DNA of 15,011 nucleotides from JANNYA01 sp043754435 (GTDB lineage: Bacteria; Pseudomonadota; Gammaproteobacteria; Xanthomonadales; SZUA-5): contig JAYUUS010000096.1 in assembly GCA_043754435.1 (NCBI GenBank), positions 1-15,011 of the forward strand. Reading direction: 5' to 3'. Numbering within the stretch: position 1 is the first letter of the stretch; each line of letters starts with the position of its first letter. The translations under genes were made by a program, and so were the position numbers. Shown here one piece after another: positions 8,175 to 14,661 of the stretch. The notes beneath the pieces are model-generated. The model saw only the letters and a program-made list of their open reading frames with translations. It searched no databases and was not told where the DNA came from.

Positions 8175-8377
8175 GCCGCCAACACTTCATCCCTGACGTA
8201 GTGCAATCGAATGACTGCTGGCATTTCATCGCTTTCAAAATGGCAACGTATGGCATCGCGTACGTTTTCACGCAATTGTTCGTAGGATTTCGCATCCGTA
8301 AATATCGAGTAACCCAATGCACGGGCCACGAAGCCGTCTTCAGGCGAATCTTCGACGAGGAATACGATTTCGTTCAT
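8171..8377 (-). CDS. HicB-like short antitoxin
   Basis: This 68-residue protein (NEIVFLVEDSPEDGFVARAL, then SIFTDAKSYEQLRENVRDAI, ending RLHYVRDEVLAA) belongs to the short HicB-like group, which keeps the partial RNase-H-fold domain that blocks HicA. Some databases mislabel it as a 2-oxoisovalerate dehydrogenase subunit. I chose the ATG at 8377 rather than the longer frame reaching 8425, because a clear AAGGAG (8383-8388) lies five bases upstream. No C-terminal helix-turn-helix or ribbon-helix-helix is present, so autoregulation through this protein alone is doubtful. The stop overlaps the toxin ATG. Confidence 0.8.
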   Translation of the reverse strand: MNEIVFLVEDSPEDGFVARALGYSIFTDAKSYEQLRENVRDAIRCHFESDEMPAVIRLHYVRDEVLAA

Positions 8378-8410
8378 AACTGCTCCTTGTGCCCGCAAAT
8401 GATAACTCAA

Positions 8411-8439
8411 TAAATAAACAAACACGCTGGGGTTGGCAA
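8411..8439 (-). promoter_or_regulatory. Candidate sigma-70 promoter of the hicB-hicA pair
   Basis: On the minus strand TTGCCA (8434-8439) matches five of six bases of the -35 consensus. It is followed after 17 bases by TATTTA (8411-8416), a weak -10. The hexamers lie 34-62 bases upstream of the antitoxin ATG. The region between is AT-rich. I see no clear operator palindrome. Confidence 0.35.
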
Positions 8440-8589
8440 GGCTTTGGGCGCAAATCGTTGACTATTTTATAGGCCGACTTCGTTCGCTGTGAGCACGCGC
8501 AGCTGGCTGATTTTCAGCCCTTGGGCGTGTCGATTTTTAACCCTTGGAAGCTGCATCGCACAAGCTAGGCGCGCGTTTTTGTTTGGCCG

Positions 8590-9072
8590 TTACTGCGGAT
8601 TGATCCTCGCAAACTCGGCCCGAATGCGTTCCATACGTTTTCTATTGACGCCCAAATCAGAATACCCCACGCGCGACTGGGATCGAAATTCAATCTGATT
8701 GGCGGGCAGATTTAAGGCAAAGCTGGCGTCATCGCGAAAGCCAAACAGTGCGGTTTTGAAGGTAACGTCAATTTGCTGGGCGTTTTCAAACACAACTTCG
8801 CTATTCGGCTCGGTCTGGATCGCGGCTTTGAGTTTTGCTAAAGCGCTCGCGGCGTCGCCAGTAAAAGTGATCGGGCTAGCCTTAAAACCGTCTTCGGTGT
8901 TGAGCGTGCTGACGCAATTTGGTTTGGAAGTGGAACAGGCGGCGATTGGATGGGCGGTGCCAAAACCTTGCGCGGCGGGCGTGTTTTGCACTAAATAAAT
9001 CAGTCGCGCCACATAAGCCAGTGCCAAAACCAGCAGAACAATACCGACGCTGATAAGGATTTTGCTGACCAT
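8590..9072 (-). CDS. DUF1499 family membrane-anchored protein
   Basis: This 160-residue protein has an N-terminal membrane segment (ILISVGIVLLVLALAYVARL, residues 5-24) and then a DUF1499 domain, about residues 47-157. Typical features are the opening CSTSKPNCVST, the central VTFKTALFGFRDDASFAL and the ending SRSQSRVGYSDLGVNRKRMERIRAEF, which is the strongest family signature. The function of DUF1499 is not established. The protein is expected to be anchored in the inner membrane with the domain outside the cytoplasm; the two Cys could form a disulfide. Its ATG lies five bases after the stop of pckG, so the two are very probably co-transcribed. This does not by itself imply a joint function. 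Confidence 0.85.
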   Translation of the reverse strand: MVSKILISVGIVLLVLALAYVARLIYLVQNTPAAQGFGTAHPIAACSTSKPNCVSTLNTEDGFKASPITFTGDAASALAKLKAAIQTEPNSEVVFENAQQIDVTFKTALFGFRDDASFALNLPANQIEFRSQSRVGYSDLGVNRKRMERIRAEFARINPQ

Positions 9073-9077
9073 TTGGC

Positions 9078-10838
9078 TCAGGCCGCCTTTGCCAAGTTCG
9101 TCAAAGCCGCGCGCGCTTTCGCCAGTTCTAGCTGCAAAGCGTGCGGCGTTCTGGTGCCATACTCCGCCAGGAATGCACCAATTTCATCCATCTCAATTTG
9201 CCAAGCGCTTTGCTCGACGTTTAGCAGCGTACTCAACGCCTCGTTTGATAGGTTCAATCCGCTGAGCTCTAAATCGTTCGCGTTCGGCAGGTTGCCAATC
9301 GCGCTGGGTTGCGCACTGACGCTGCCGTCGCAGCGCTTCAGCGCCCAGGCGAGAACCCGTAAGTTATCGCTAAAGCCGGGCCAGAGGAACTTTCCATCCT
9401 TGCCTTTACGAAACCAATTGACGTTGAAAATTTTAGGCGCGTGCTTCAGTTGGCTACCGACTTTGAGCCAGTGCGCCCAATAGTCGCCAAAATTAAGGCC
9501 GCAAAACGGCTTCATCGCCATCGGGTCACGCCGTACCACGCCAACCGCGCCAGTCGCTGCTGCCGTGGTTTCCGACGCCATCGCGGCACCCAGCAGCACG
9601 CCGTGCGCCCAATCACGCGCCTCGAATACCAGCGGCACCAGTGATTCGCGTCGGCCACCAAAAATTATCGCCGAAATAGGTACGCCAGCCGGGTTTTCGG
9701 CTTGCTCAGAATAACTAGGGCAGGCGGTCATGTTGACGGTAAAACGTGAATTCGGGTGTGCGGCCGGGCCATTCGCGGCATCAAATGCGTTGCCTTTCCA
9801 ATCCAACGCGGGCACGCGTTGATCCAAACCTTCCCACCAGGGTTGATTGTCGTCAGTCAGCGCGACATTGGTAAAGATCGCATCGCGGTTGAGCATCGCT
9901 AACGCATTGGCGTTGGTTTTTGCACCTGTGCCCGGCGCTACTCCGAAAAATCCAGCTTCTGGGTTGATCGCGTAAAGTCTGCCATCGGCACCGGGCTGCA
10001 TCCAACAAATGTCATCACCAATCGTCCAGACTTTCCAGCCCGGCATTGAAGCAGGTGGAATTAACATCGCCAGATTTGTTTTGCCGCAGGCGGAAGGAAA
10101 GGCGGCGGCGACATAATGCGTATCTCCAGCTGGGCTTTCGATGCCGACAATCAACATGTGCTCAGCCAGCCAGCCTTCTTTGCTGGCTTGCACGCTGGCA
10201 ATGCGCAGACTGTGGCATTTTTTGCCCAATAACGCGTTGCCGCCGTAGCCTGAACCGATTGACTTGATCGCCAATTCTTCCGGGAAGTGCATGATAAAGC
10301 GGCGTTCTGGATTTAAATCGCCAGTTGAGTGCAGGCCCCGGACAAAACTGCCTTCGCGCTCAATTCGCGCCAGCGCCGCCGCCCCCATGCGCGTCATCAT
10401 GCGCATATTAATTACTACATACGGACTGTCCGTAATTTCCACGCCCAGGCGTGAATACGGCGAATGGATCGGGCCCATGCAGTAGGGAATCACATACATC
10501 GTGCGCCCGGCCATACAACCTTCAAATAAGGCGTCGATCTTGGCGTGTGCTGCTGCGGGCGCCATCCAGTGATTGTTTGGGCCTGCGTCTTCACGTTCCG
10601 GGGTGCAGACAAAAGTCAGATGCTCAACCCGTGCGACGTCCGTTGGATCGGAACGATGCAAATAGCAATTCGGGTGCGTTTGCGGATTCAGGGCGATTAA
10701 GTCGCCGGTATCTAACATCATCGCTTTGAGCGCTTGGTCTTCAGCTTCAGAGCCATCACACCAGTGAATTTTTGCCGGAAGCGTGTGTTTTGCTGTCTCG
10801 GCTACCCAAGTTTGCAACGCTAATGAAGTGCTTGACAT
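9078..10838 (-). CDS. pckG: Phosphoenolpyruvate carboxykinase (GTP)
   Basis: This 586-residue protein is a GTP-dependent PEP carboxykinase (EC 4.1.1.32), which converts oxaloacetate plus GTP to PEP, CO2 and GDP in the first committed step of gluconeogenesis in the cytosol. The length fits the family, about 590-620. Visible motifs are SIGSGYGGNALLGKKCHSLR (193-212, substrate and metal site), AAAFPSACGKTNLAML (244-259, P-loop with the hyper-reactive Cys251), WTIGDDICWM (271-280, metal-binding Asp pair) and PEAGFFGVAPGT (293-304). The start ATG at 10838 has AAAGGGA about eight bases upstream (10845-10852 region). It is clearly distinct from the ATP-dependent PckA family. The sequence looks complete with no missing catalytic residue. 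The gene leads a two-gene unit with the DUF1499 gene. Confidence 0.97.
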   Translation of the reverse strand: MSSTSLALQTWVAETAKHTLPAKIHWCDGSEAEDQALKAMMLDTGDLIALNPQTHPNCYLHRSDPTDVARVEHLTFVCTPEREDAGPNNHWMAPAAAHAKIDALFEGCMAGRTMYVIPYCMGPIHSPYSRLGVEITDSPYVVINMRMMTRMGAAALARIEREGSFVRGLHSTGDLNPERRFIMHFPEELAIKSIGSGYGGNALLGKKCHSLRIASVQASKEGWLAEHMLIVGIESPAGDTHYVAAAFPSACGKTNLAMLIPPASMPGWKVWTIGDDICWMQPGADGRLYAINPEAGFFGVAPGTGAKTNANALAMLNRDAIFTNVALTDDNQPWWEGLDQRVPALDWKGNAFDAANGPAAHPNSRFTVNMTACPSYSEQAENPAGVPISAIIFGGRRESLVPLVFEARDWAHGVLLGAAMASETTAAATGAVGVVRRDPMAMKPFCGLNFGDYWAHWLKVGSQLKHAPKIFNVNWFRKGKDGKFLWPGFSDNLRVLAWALKRCDGSVSAQPSAIGNLPNANDLELSGLNLSNEALSTLLNVEQSAWQIEMDEIGAFLAEYGTRTPHALQLELAKARAALTNLAKAA

Positions 10839-10988
10839 TAATAAATCCCTTTAAAATCAAAGAACTATCGCGCAGACACCGCGCTTTATGGGAACAAGGT
10901 ACGCGCAAACATTAAGGCTTGGCAAGCGGCTGTAATGCTGGCGTTCATCGCGATGCAGATGACTGAACCGTGCTGGTAAAGCAGCAAT

Positions 10989-11019
10989 TCCCCATTTAGC
11001 CAAATTGAGCGAATGGGGA
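10989..11019. other. Hairpin between the orphan antitoxin and pckG
   Basis: TCCCCATT (10989-10996) and AATGGGGA (11012-11019) form an 8-bp perfect stem with a 15-base loop. A run of five T (11022-11026) follows on the plus strand, so it resembles a plus-strand terminator, yet no plus-strand gene is visible before it. On the minus strand it lies between the antitoxin stop and pckG and has no T-run. The remainder of 10839-11053 shows no gene. Confidence 0.3.
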
Positions 11020-11053
11020 GATTTTTCCGCAAGCACCTAAACGTCCGTGTCGA

Positions 11054-11275
11054 TCACGAGCCCCATGGATCAGCCTTTGATGCTAAACCGGAACGTAACG
11101 CATGCACATCTTGCGCCATACGCACACGCTCATCCGTCGGAATTGCGTTGTTGGCAAATAAGTCATCAAGTTGCGCAATAGGGAAGCCAGCACTAACTGC
11201 CGCTGTGGGCAAATTGTTCAAAAATTCTGACATGCCGCGTGAAAACTCAGTTGCGTTGATCGTTAAAGCGTTCAT
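11054..11275 (-). CDS. Phd/YefM-like orphan antitoxin, apparently lacking its central part
   Basis: This 73-residue frame begins NALTINATEFSRGMSEFLN, which matches the DNA-binding N-terminus of Phd/YefM-type antitoxins with the INATEFSRGLSDFLNQV pattern. It ends in the tail FPIAQLDDLFANN...MAQDVHALRSGLASKADPWGS, typical of toxin-neutralising ends that close in DPWxS. Family members I know of have about 25 more residues between these parts, with a YRGQ..DIxRGxRVIAR strand; here that segment is absent and the flanks join in frame through NLPTAAVSA. No PIN-domain (VapC) or other toxin frame follows in the 215 bases before pckG. It is therefore probably a decayed or orphan antitoxin. The ribosome site (GGGCG) is weak. 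Confidence 0.6.
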   Translation of the reverse strand: MNALTINATEFSRGMSEFLNNLPTAAVSAGFPIAQLDDLFANNAIPTDERVRMAQDVHALRSGLASKADPWGS

Positions 11276-11352
11276 TAACAGCGCCCATTAGAAAATCAGA
11301 AAATTGTACTGTCAGATTATCTTGCATGTTTGGTTCACCCGACCATGGGTGC

Positions 11353-11520
11353 GATTCAAACTGATGTGAAAACGTTGCGTCTTTCACGATCCTAGGGAAC
11401 TCGTCATTGCGAACGCAGTGAAGCAATCTCTTGATTGCACCGCGCCAGTCGATGAACAACAAGATTGCTTCGCTACGCTCGCAATGACGAAGAGTTTTAG
11501 CCTCCACATCAGTTTGAATC
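11353..11520. repeat. Composite inverted-repeat element (MITE/REP-like) with nested arms
   Basis: A perfect 16-bp outer inverted repeat (11353-11368 and 11505-11520, GATTCAAACTGATGTG) encloses an inner inverted repeat of 28 bp with three mismatches (11402-11429 and 11462-11489). The inner arm begins CGTCATTGCGA and contains GAAGCAATCT. Its translation gives the CERSEAI/SLRGTKQS-like peptides familiar from interspersed repeats in many bacterial genomes. The spacers between outer and inner arms differ, 33 bases on the left and 15 on the right. No gene is encoded. The element fills most of the 389-base gap between the antitoxin and the DCC-family gene. It can fold into a long cruciform or RNA hairpin. 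Confidence 0.75.
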
Positions 11521-11521
11521 A

Positions 11522-11531
11522 CCCCCCCCCC
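11522..11531. repeat. Poly-C tract, ten bases
   Basis: Ten consecutive C directly abut the right end of the inverted-repeat element (one A between). It is the longest homopolymer I noticed in the window. Such a tract is prone to slippage. It lies about 85 bases before the -10 of the downstream gene, so a role in expression is possible but not indicated. Confidence 0.8.
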
Positions 11532-11593
11532 GACAATCGAATCAAAATCAGGATGATGTCATTTGCCGTCCCCTAAAAAAGCTAAACACTTGC

Positions 11594-11622
11594 GTCAAAA
11601 CCCCATAAATTTAGTCTATAAT
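11594..11622 (+). promoter_or_regulatory. Candidate promoter of the DCC-family gene / TIGR01777 pair
   Basis: A perfect TATAAT (11617-11622) lies 43 bases before the ATG at 11665. A weak -35, GTCAAA (11594-11599), stands 17 bases upstream; TTGCGT (11590-11595) is a better hexamer but too far at 21 bases. A poor -35 together with an operator-like palindrome just downstream suggests a regulated promoter. Confidence 0.45.
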
Positions 11623-11640
11623 TTCAGTAATTTCTGAAAT
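11621..11640. promoter_or_regulatory. Palindrome overlapping the -10 region, possible operator
   Basis: ATTTCAG (11621-11627) and CTGAAAT (11634-11640) form a perfect 7-bp inverted repeat around a six-base centre, TAATTT. It overlaps the end of the TATAAT and covers the expected start of transcription. That position suits a repressor site. No regulator gene is present in the window to pair with it. Confidence 0.4.
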
Positions 11641-11664
11641 GTCAGATATAGTGGAATCGCGTCC

Positions 11665-12072
11665 ATGCCTAGCCATCGCTCACCTACGATTATTGTGCTG
11701 TATGACGGTGATCGCCCGCATTGGCACACCCAGCTTTTGGCGCTTAAGGCGAATGACCAACGCAATCAAATCAAGCTAATCAATATTCGTGACGCGCACT
11801 TCTCGGCGCATGCGTGGGGCTTTGCGCCTGAATCCTTAGCCATGACGCTGCATGTGCGCGATTTAGCGGGCTATTGGCATATAGCTTTGGATGCACTGCA
11901 CTTATTGCAAAGCGCGGTTGGTTTGATGCCGAGGCTAAGAAACAGGTATTTACCTAGCCTTCGCTTTGTTTTCGATACGCTTAATGTGATTCGAATCACC
12001 AAGCTCGATTGGGAGTGCAGCAATGACGACTGTCTATTGATTGAGTTGAATGACAATAATTCGTGGGCTTAA
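11665..12072 (+). CDS. DCC-family (DUF393) thioredoxin-like protein without its two cysteines
   Basis: This 135-residue protein has the layout of the DCC (DUF393) family, named for the N-terminal YDGDCxxC motif thought to act in thiol-disulfide exchange. The opening strand IIVLYDGD (9-16) is typical. So is NQIKLINIRDAHF, and so is the later ESLAMTLHVRDLAGYWHIALDAL, the region that normally reads MHVRxxDGxxxxGxxAF. At the active site the sequence is DRPHW, so the expected Cys17 and Cys20 are Arg and Trp. Two Cys remain near the C-terminus (WECSNDDC). It is therefore probably inactive as a redox enzyme, or diverged to another role. It sits 23 bases upstream of the TIGR01777 gene, a pairing I recall from other proteobacteria. 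The ribosome site is weak (GTGGAA). Confidence 0.65.
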   Translation: MPSHRSPTIIVLYDGDRPHWHTQLLALKANDQRNQIKLINIRDAHFSAHAWGFAPESLAMTLHVRDLAGYWHIALDALHLLQSAVGLMPRLRNRYLPSLRFVFDTLNVIRITKLDWECSNDDCLLIELNDNNSWA

Positions 12073-12095
12073 AACGCGTGCAATAGGAGACGGCA

Positions 12096-13007
12096 ATGCT
12101 CGATTTTGGCGGAATAAAGCGGCTTTTGATTACCGGCGCAACCGGTTTTATCGGTCGCGCGTTGGTGCAAGCCGCGCAGGCTGCAGGCGTGCAAATTACC
12201 GTGCTGTCACGTAATCCTGAAAATGCGGTCAAGCTTTTGGGTAAAGTTACTGTGTATCGCAATGCCGCAGACATTGCTGACGATGCCCACTTTGATGCCA
12301 TCGTGCATTTAGCCGGTGCCAACGTTATTGCCCGGCCCTGGACGCTTAAGCGCAAGCGCGTATTGATGGCAAGTAGAATTCAGATCGCTGAAGAACTGCT
12401 GGCTTTTCTAGCGCGTGCAAAAAGTCCGCCTAAAGCCTGGGTGCAAGCCAGTGCGGTCGGCTTTTATCCGACGCAGTCGGCACAGGTGCTGGATGAAGCT
12501 TCTGCACCCGGCACCGGTTTTGCCGCCGAACTGTGTCAGGCGATTGAGGCAAAATCGTTAGCCGCCAAAGCTTTTGGCCTGCGGGTCGTGAATTTGCGCA
12601 TTGGCGTGGTGTTGGGCAAAGAAGGGGGCGTGTATCCGATGATGCGTTTAGCAACGCTGATCGGTGGCGGTGCCAAGCTTGCAGGCGGTCAGCAATTTTT
12701 TGCGTGGGTGCATGTGCAAGATGTGGTGGCGATACTGGCGCAAGCTACATTTGATTTGCGCCTGAGTGGTGCAGTCAACGCGGTTGCGCCGCAAGCCGCT
12801 ACGAATCAGGAATTCGCCGATATCCAGGCAAAACAGCTGCACCGGCCTTTATTGTGGCGGATACCCGCGTTTGTATTGCGCCCGGTGCTGGGCCTACGCG
12901 CGCCGCTGTTGCTGGAAGGGGCGCAAATTGCGCCGAATAAGCTAGTGCAGATAGGATTCAGCTTTCGCTATCCCACACTAGCTGCCGCACTAGCTGAAAT
13001 TGGCTAG
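12096..13007 (+). CDS. TIGR01777 family NAD(P)-binding epimerase/oxidoreductase
   Basis: This 303-residue protein is an atypical short-chain dehydrogenase of the TIGR01777 group (YfcH/SulA-like), close to the usual length of about 295-300. The Rossmann motif LLITGATGFIGRALV (residues 10-24) binds the dinucleotide. Further signatures are IVHLAGANVIARPWTLKRKR, the conserved SAVGFYPT where the SDR catalytic Tyr and neighbours lie, RIGVVLGKEGGVYPMM, FAWVHVQDVV and the DUF1731 C-terminal region ending in GFSFRYPTLAAAL. The substrate is not known for the family. The start ATG has AGGAG at 12085-12089, seven bases upstream. It probably forms an operon with the DCC-family gene. Confidence 0.92.
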   Translation: MLDFGGIKRLLITGATGFIGRALVQAAQAAGVQITVLSRNPENAVKLLGKVTVYRNAADIADDAHFDAIVHLAGANVIARPWTLKRKRVLMASRIQIAEELLAFLARAKSPPKAWVQASAVGFYPTQSAQVLDEASAPGTGFAAELCQAIEAKSLAAKAFGLRVVNLRIGVVLGKEGGVYPMMRLATLIGGGAKLAGGQQFFAWVHVQDVVAILAQATFDLRLSGAVNAVAPQAATNQEFADIQAKQLHRPLLWRIPAFVLRPVLGLRAPLLLEGAQIAPNKLVQIGFSFRYPTLAAALAEIG

Positions 13008-13055
13008 CGCGGTTTTGGGTGGAAAGCGCTCTAAGGAGTTTGGTTAAAACGAATA

Positions 13056-13094
13056 CGCTGCACTTGCGCCGAACAGGCAAATGCAAGTGCGGCG
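13056..13094. terminator. Hairpin between convergent genes, possible bidirectional terminator
   Basis: CGCTGCACTTGC (13056-13067) and GCAAGTGCGGCG (13083-13094) pair over 12 bp with one G-T wobble and a 15-base loop. It stands between the end of the TIGR01777 gene (plus) and the end of the ligase gene (minus). On the minus strand it is followed by TATTCGTTTTAACC, giving a short T-run; on the plus strand by CCCGGGATTAAAATTTT. Its position is right for a shared terminator, although the T-runs are weak. Confidence 0.45.
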
Positions 13095-13144
13095 CCCGGG
13101 ATTAAAATTTTCATGAGGTTCTCAATTGCAGTATGCAAATACCA

Positions 13145-14101
13145 TTAAGTGGTTGGGAAATTCGCCATCGAAAACGCTACACGCTCAGCGGCATCTTTGG
13201 AAAGCTCAGTCAATGACTCAATTTTCTTCAGGCGATTGCCTAAGCCATTGCCATTCGCCATTTGGATTGCCAAACCTGGGCGTGCATTCAGCTCCAAAAT
13301 CATCGGCCCCAAATCCCGGTCCAGCACGATATCCACGCCCACATAGCCCAAACCGCTGAGTTCTGAGGACTCGGCGGCAATCATCATCAGCTCGTGCCAG
13401 CGCGGAATCTGTAGGCCGATAATGCTTTGATCGGTGTCGGGGTGTTCGGTAATGGGCTGCCCGGACCAAACCCCGCGTCGGGTGGTACCGGTGGGCAAGT
13501 CAATGCCGACGCCAATCGCGCCCTGGTGCAAATTGGCTTTGCCATCCGATTGCCGCGTAGGCAGGCGAATCATGCCCATGACTGGATAGCCTTTGAACAC
13601 AATAATGCGTATGTCCGGCACGCCTTTGTAGCTGACGTGATCGAAAATCGGGTCAAACTGCACGCAATATTCGACTAAGACGTGATCGGGCTGGCCGCCT
13701 AAGGAATACAGGCCGCTCAAGGCGTTTGAAATGTGGTGATTGAAGTCATCACGATCAATATAGGAGCCCGAACTTTTGCGATAGCGATCCCCGCGCCGCC
13801 CGGTAATCACAAGAATGCCATCGCCGCCGGAACCATGCGCGGGCTTGACGACAAACTGCTCTTTATCCTTAATTTTCGCGTGTACTTCCTCGATTTCGTG
13901 CTCTTCACGTACCAGCGCGTACAGCTCAGGCACCGGCAAGCCTTTCGCCATCGCCATTTGCTTGGTGATGAGCTTGTCGTCCACGCGCGGGTAATATTTG
14001 CGCTCGTTGTACATCAAAATATAGTCGGCATTGCGCTGATTTAAGCCAACAAGGCCAACTTCTTTGAGGCGTTTAGCGGTGCGGATGAGGCCTGCAATCA
14101 T
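13145..14101 (-). CDS. ATP-grasp alpha-L-glutamate ligase-like protein (RimK-related, TIGR02291 type)
   Basis: This 318-residue protein matches the RimK-related alpha-L-glutamate ligase group, which uses ATP to activate a carboxylate and join it to an amine; the true substrate of the group is not established. The start NQRNADYILMYNERKYYPRVDDKLITK (21-47) is a hallmark of the subgroup. ATP-grasp elements are EQFVVKPAHGSGGDGILV (81-98, glycine-rich loop), HVLVEYC (140-146), PDIRIIVFKGYPVMGMIRLP (162-181) and the metal-binding strands GVDIVLDRD (255-263) and ILELNARPGLAIQ (268-280, Glu and Asn ligands). It looks complete. Its ATG overlaps the stop of the upstream gene by four bases (ATGA at 14098-14101). 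In pseudomonads this gene usually follows a membrane protein with an inactive transglutaminase domain; here the neighbour is a TOPRIM-like protein instead. Confidence 0.88.
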   Translation of the reverse strand: MIAGLIRTAKRLKEVGLVGLNQRNADYILMYNERKYYPRVDDKLITKQMAMAKGLPVPELYALVREEHEIEEVHAKIKDKEQFVVKPAHGSGGDGILVITGRRGDRYRKSSGSYIDRDDFNHHISNALSGLYSLGGQPDHVLVEYCVQFDPIFDHVSYKGVPDIRIIVFKGYPVMGMIRLPTRQSDGKANLHQGAIGVGIDLPTGTTRRGVWSGQPITEHPDTDQSIIGLQIPRWHELMMIAAESSELSGLGYVGVDIVLDRDLGPMILELNARPGLAIQMANGNGLGNRLKKIESLTELSKDAAERVAFSMANFPTT

Positions 14102-14661
14102 GGGATTTGTTCCAAAATTTCTTTGAGTTGTTGCATTAATTCAGTGATTTCTGGGCAGCGGGTTTTAACGGTATTCCAGTTTTTTAGCGCTTCGCGCATG
14201 AGTTCGACGCGGCCGCCACCGATTCGCTGCTGTAATTTCTTTTTGCTTAAAAACGGCTGGAAGACATCCTCTTTTAAGCGAATATGACTTCGAATCGTAT
14301 GCCATTCGCCGCCAATTTCTGCAGCGAATCCAGCTAGCAACCAAACTTCAATTTCCGGGGCAATTGCCACGCTTGCTAAACGCACTTCAGCGCTCAAAAC
14401 TTTTTCACGCAGATGTGGGATATCGCGAACGCAATCCGCATCCTGCAAGAAAATCCACACAGGATGGGATTTTCGGAACGCTTCAAGATCGTTTGCAACT
14501 TTATTGTAGGCGTCCGCATGCCCACGTACGCGTGGGTTGAAGAGCGCCGATATTTTTGCATTGGGACGACCTAAGTCATCAAATATTCGACGCATTACCG
14601 GAAGCGCAATGTATTGGTCTAAAAGCGAATCTTCCAAAATTAGCAAGACGTTCAAACTCAC
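14098..14661 (-). CDS. TOPRIM/DUF4276-like protein, partner of the ATPase
   Basis: This 187-residue protein resembles the DUF4276/TOPRIM-like nuclease partners of OLD-type ATPases. It opens with a beta-strand and acidic residues (NVLLILEDSLLDQY, Glu10-Asp11). It then has VWIFLQDADCV with a DxD (Asp74, Asp76) and SVAIAPEIEVWLLAG (97-111), equivalent to the AIPELEAWLLAD stretch of DUF4276. Those acidic residues are the expected metal ligands of a TOPRIM fold; the family's usual first motif EGxTE is replaced by EDSLLDQ, so activity is uncertain. It starts at GTG 14661, overlapping the ATPase stop (GTGA), and its own stop overlaps the ligase ATG. Such ATPase plus TOPRIM pairs occur in phage-defence systems. 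The assignment is by motif only. Confidence 0.6.
   Translation of the reverse strand: MSLNVLLILEDSLLDQYIALPVMRRIFDDLGRPNAKISALFNPRVRGHADAYNKVANDLEAFRKSHPVWIFLQDADCVRDIPHLREKVLSAEVRLASVAIAPEIEVWLLAGFAAEIGGEWHTIRSHIRLKEDVFQPFLSKKKLQQRIGGGRVELMREALKNWNTVKTRCPEITELMQQLKEILEQIP

Noticed and set aside
8505..8519. Small hairpin GGCTGA-TTT-TCAGCC between the hicB-like gene and the DUF1499 gene
   Set aside because: Six-base stem with a three-base loop and no T-run in the direction of either gene; no other structure or gene was seen in 8440-8589.
11247..11522. Minus-strand frame of 91 codons with CERSEAI-type peptide
   Set aside because: It reads through the inverted-repeat element and overlaps the antitoxin start; such peptides are translated repeats, not genes.
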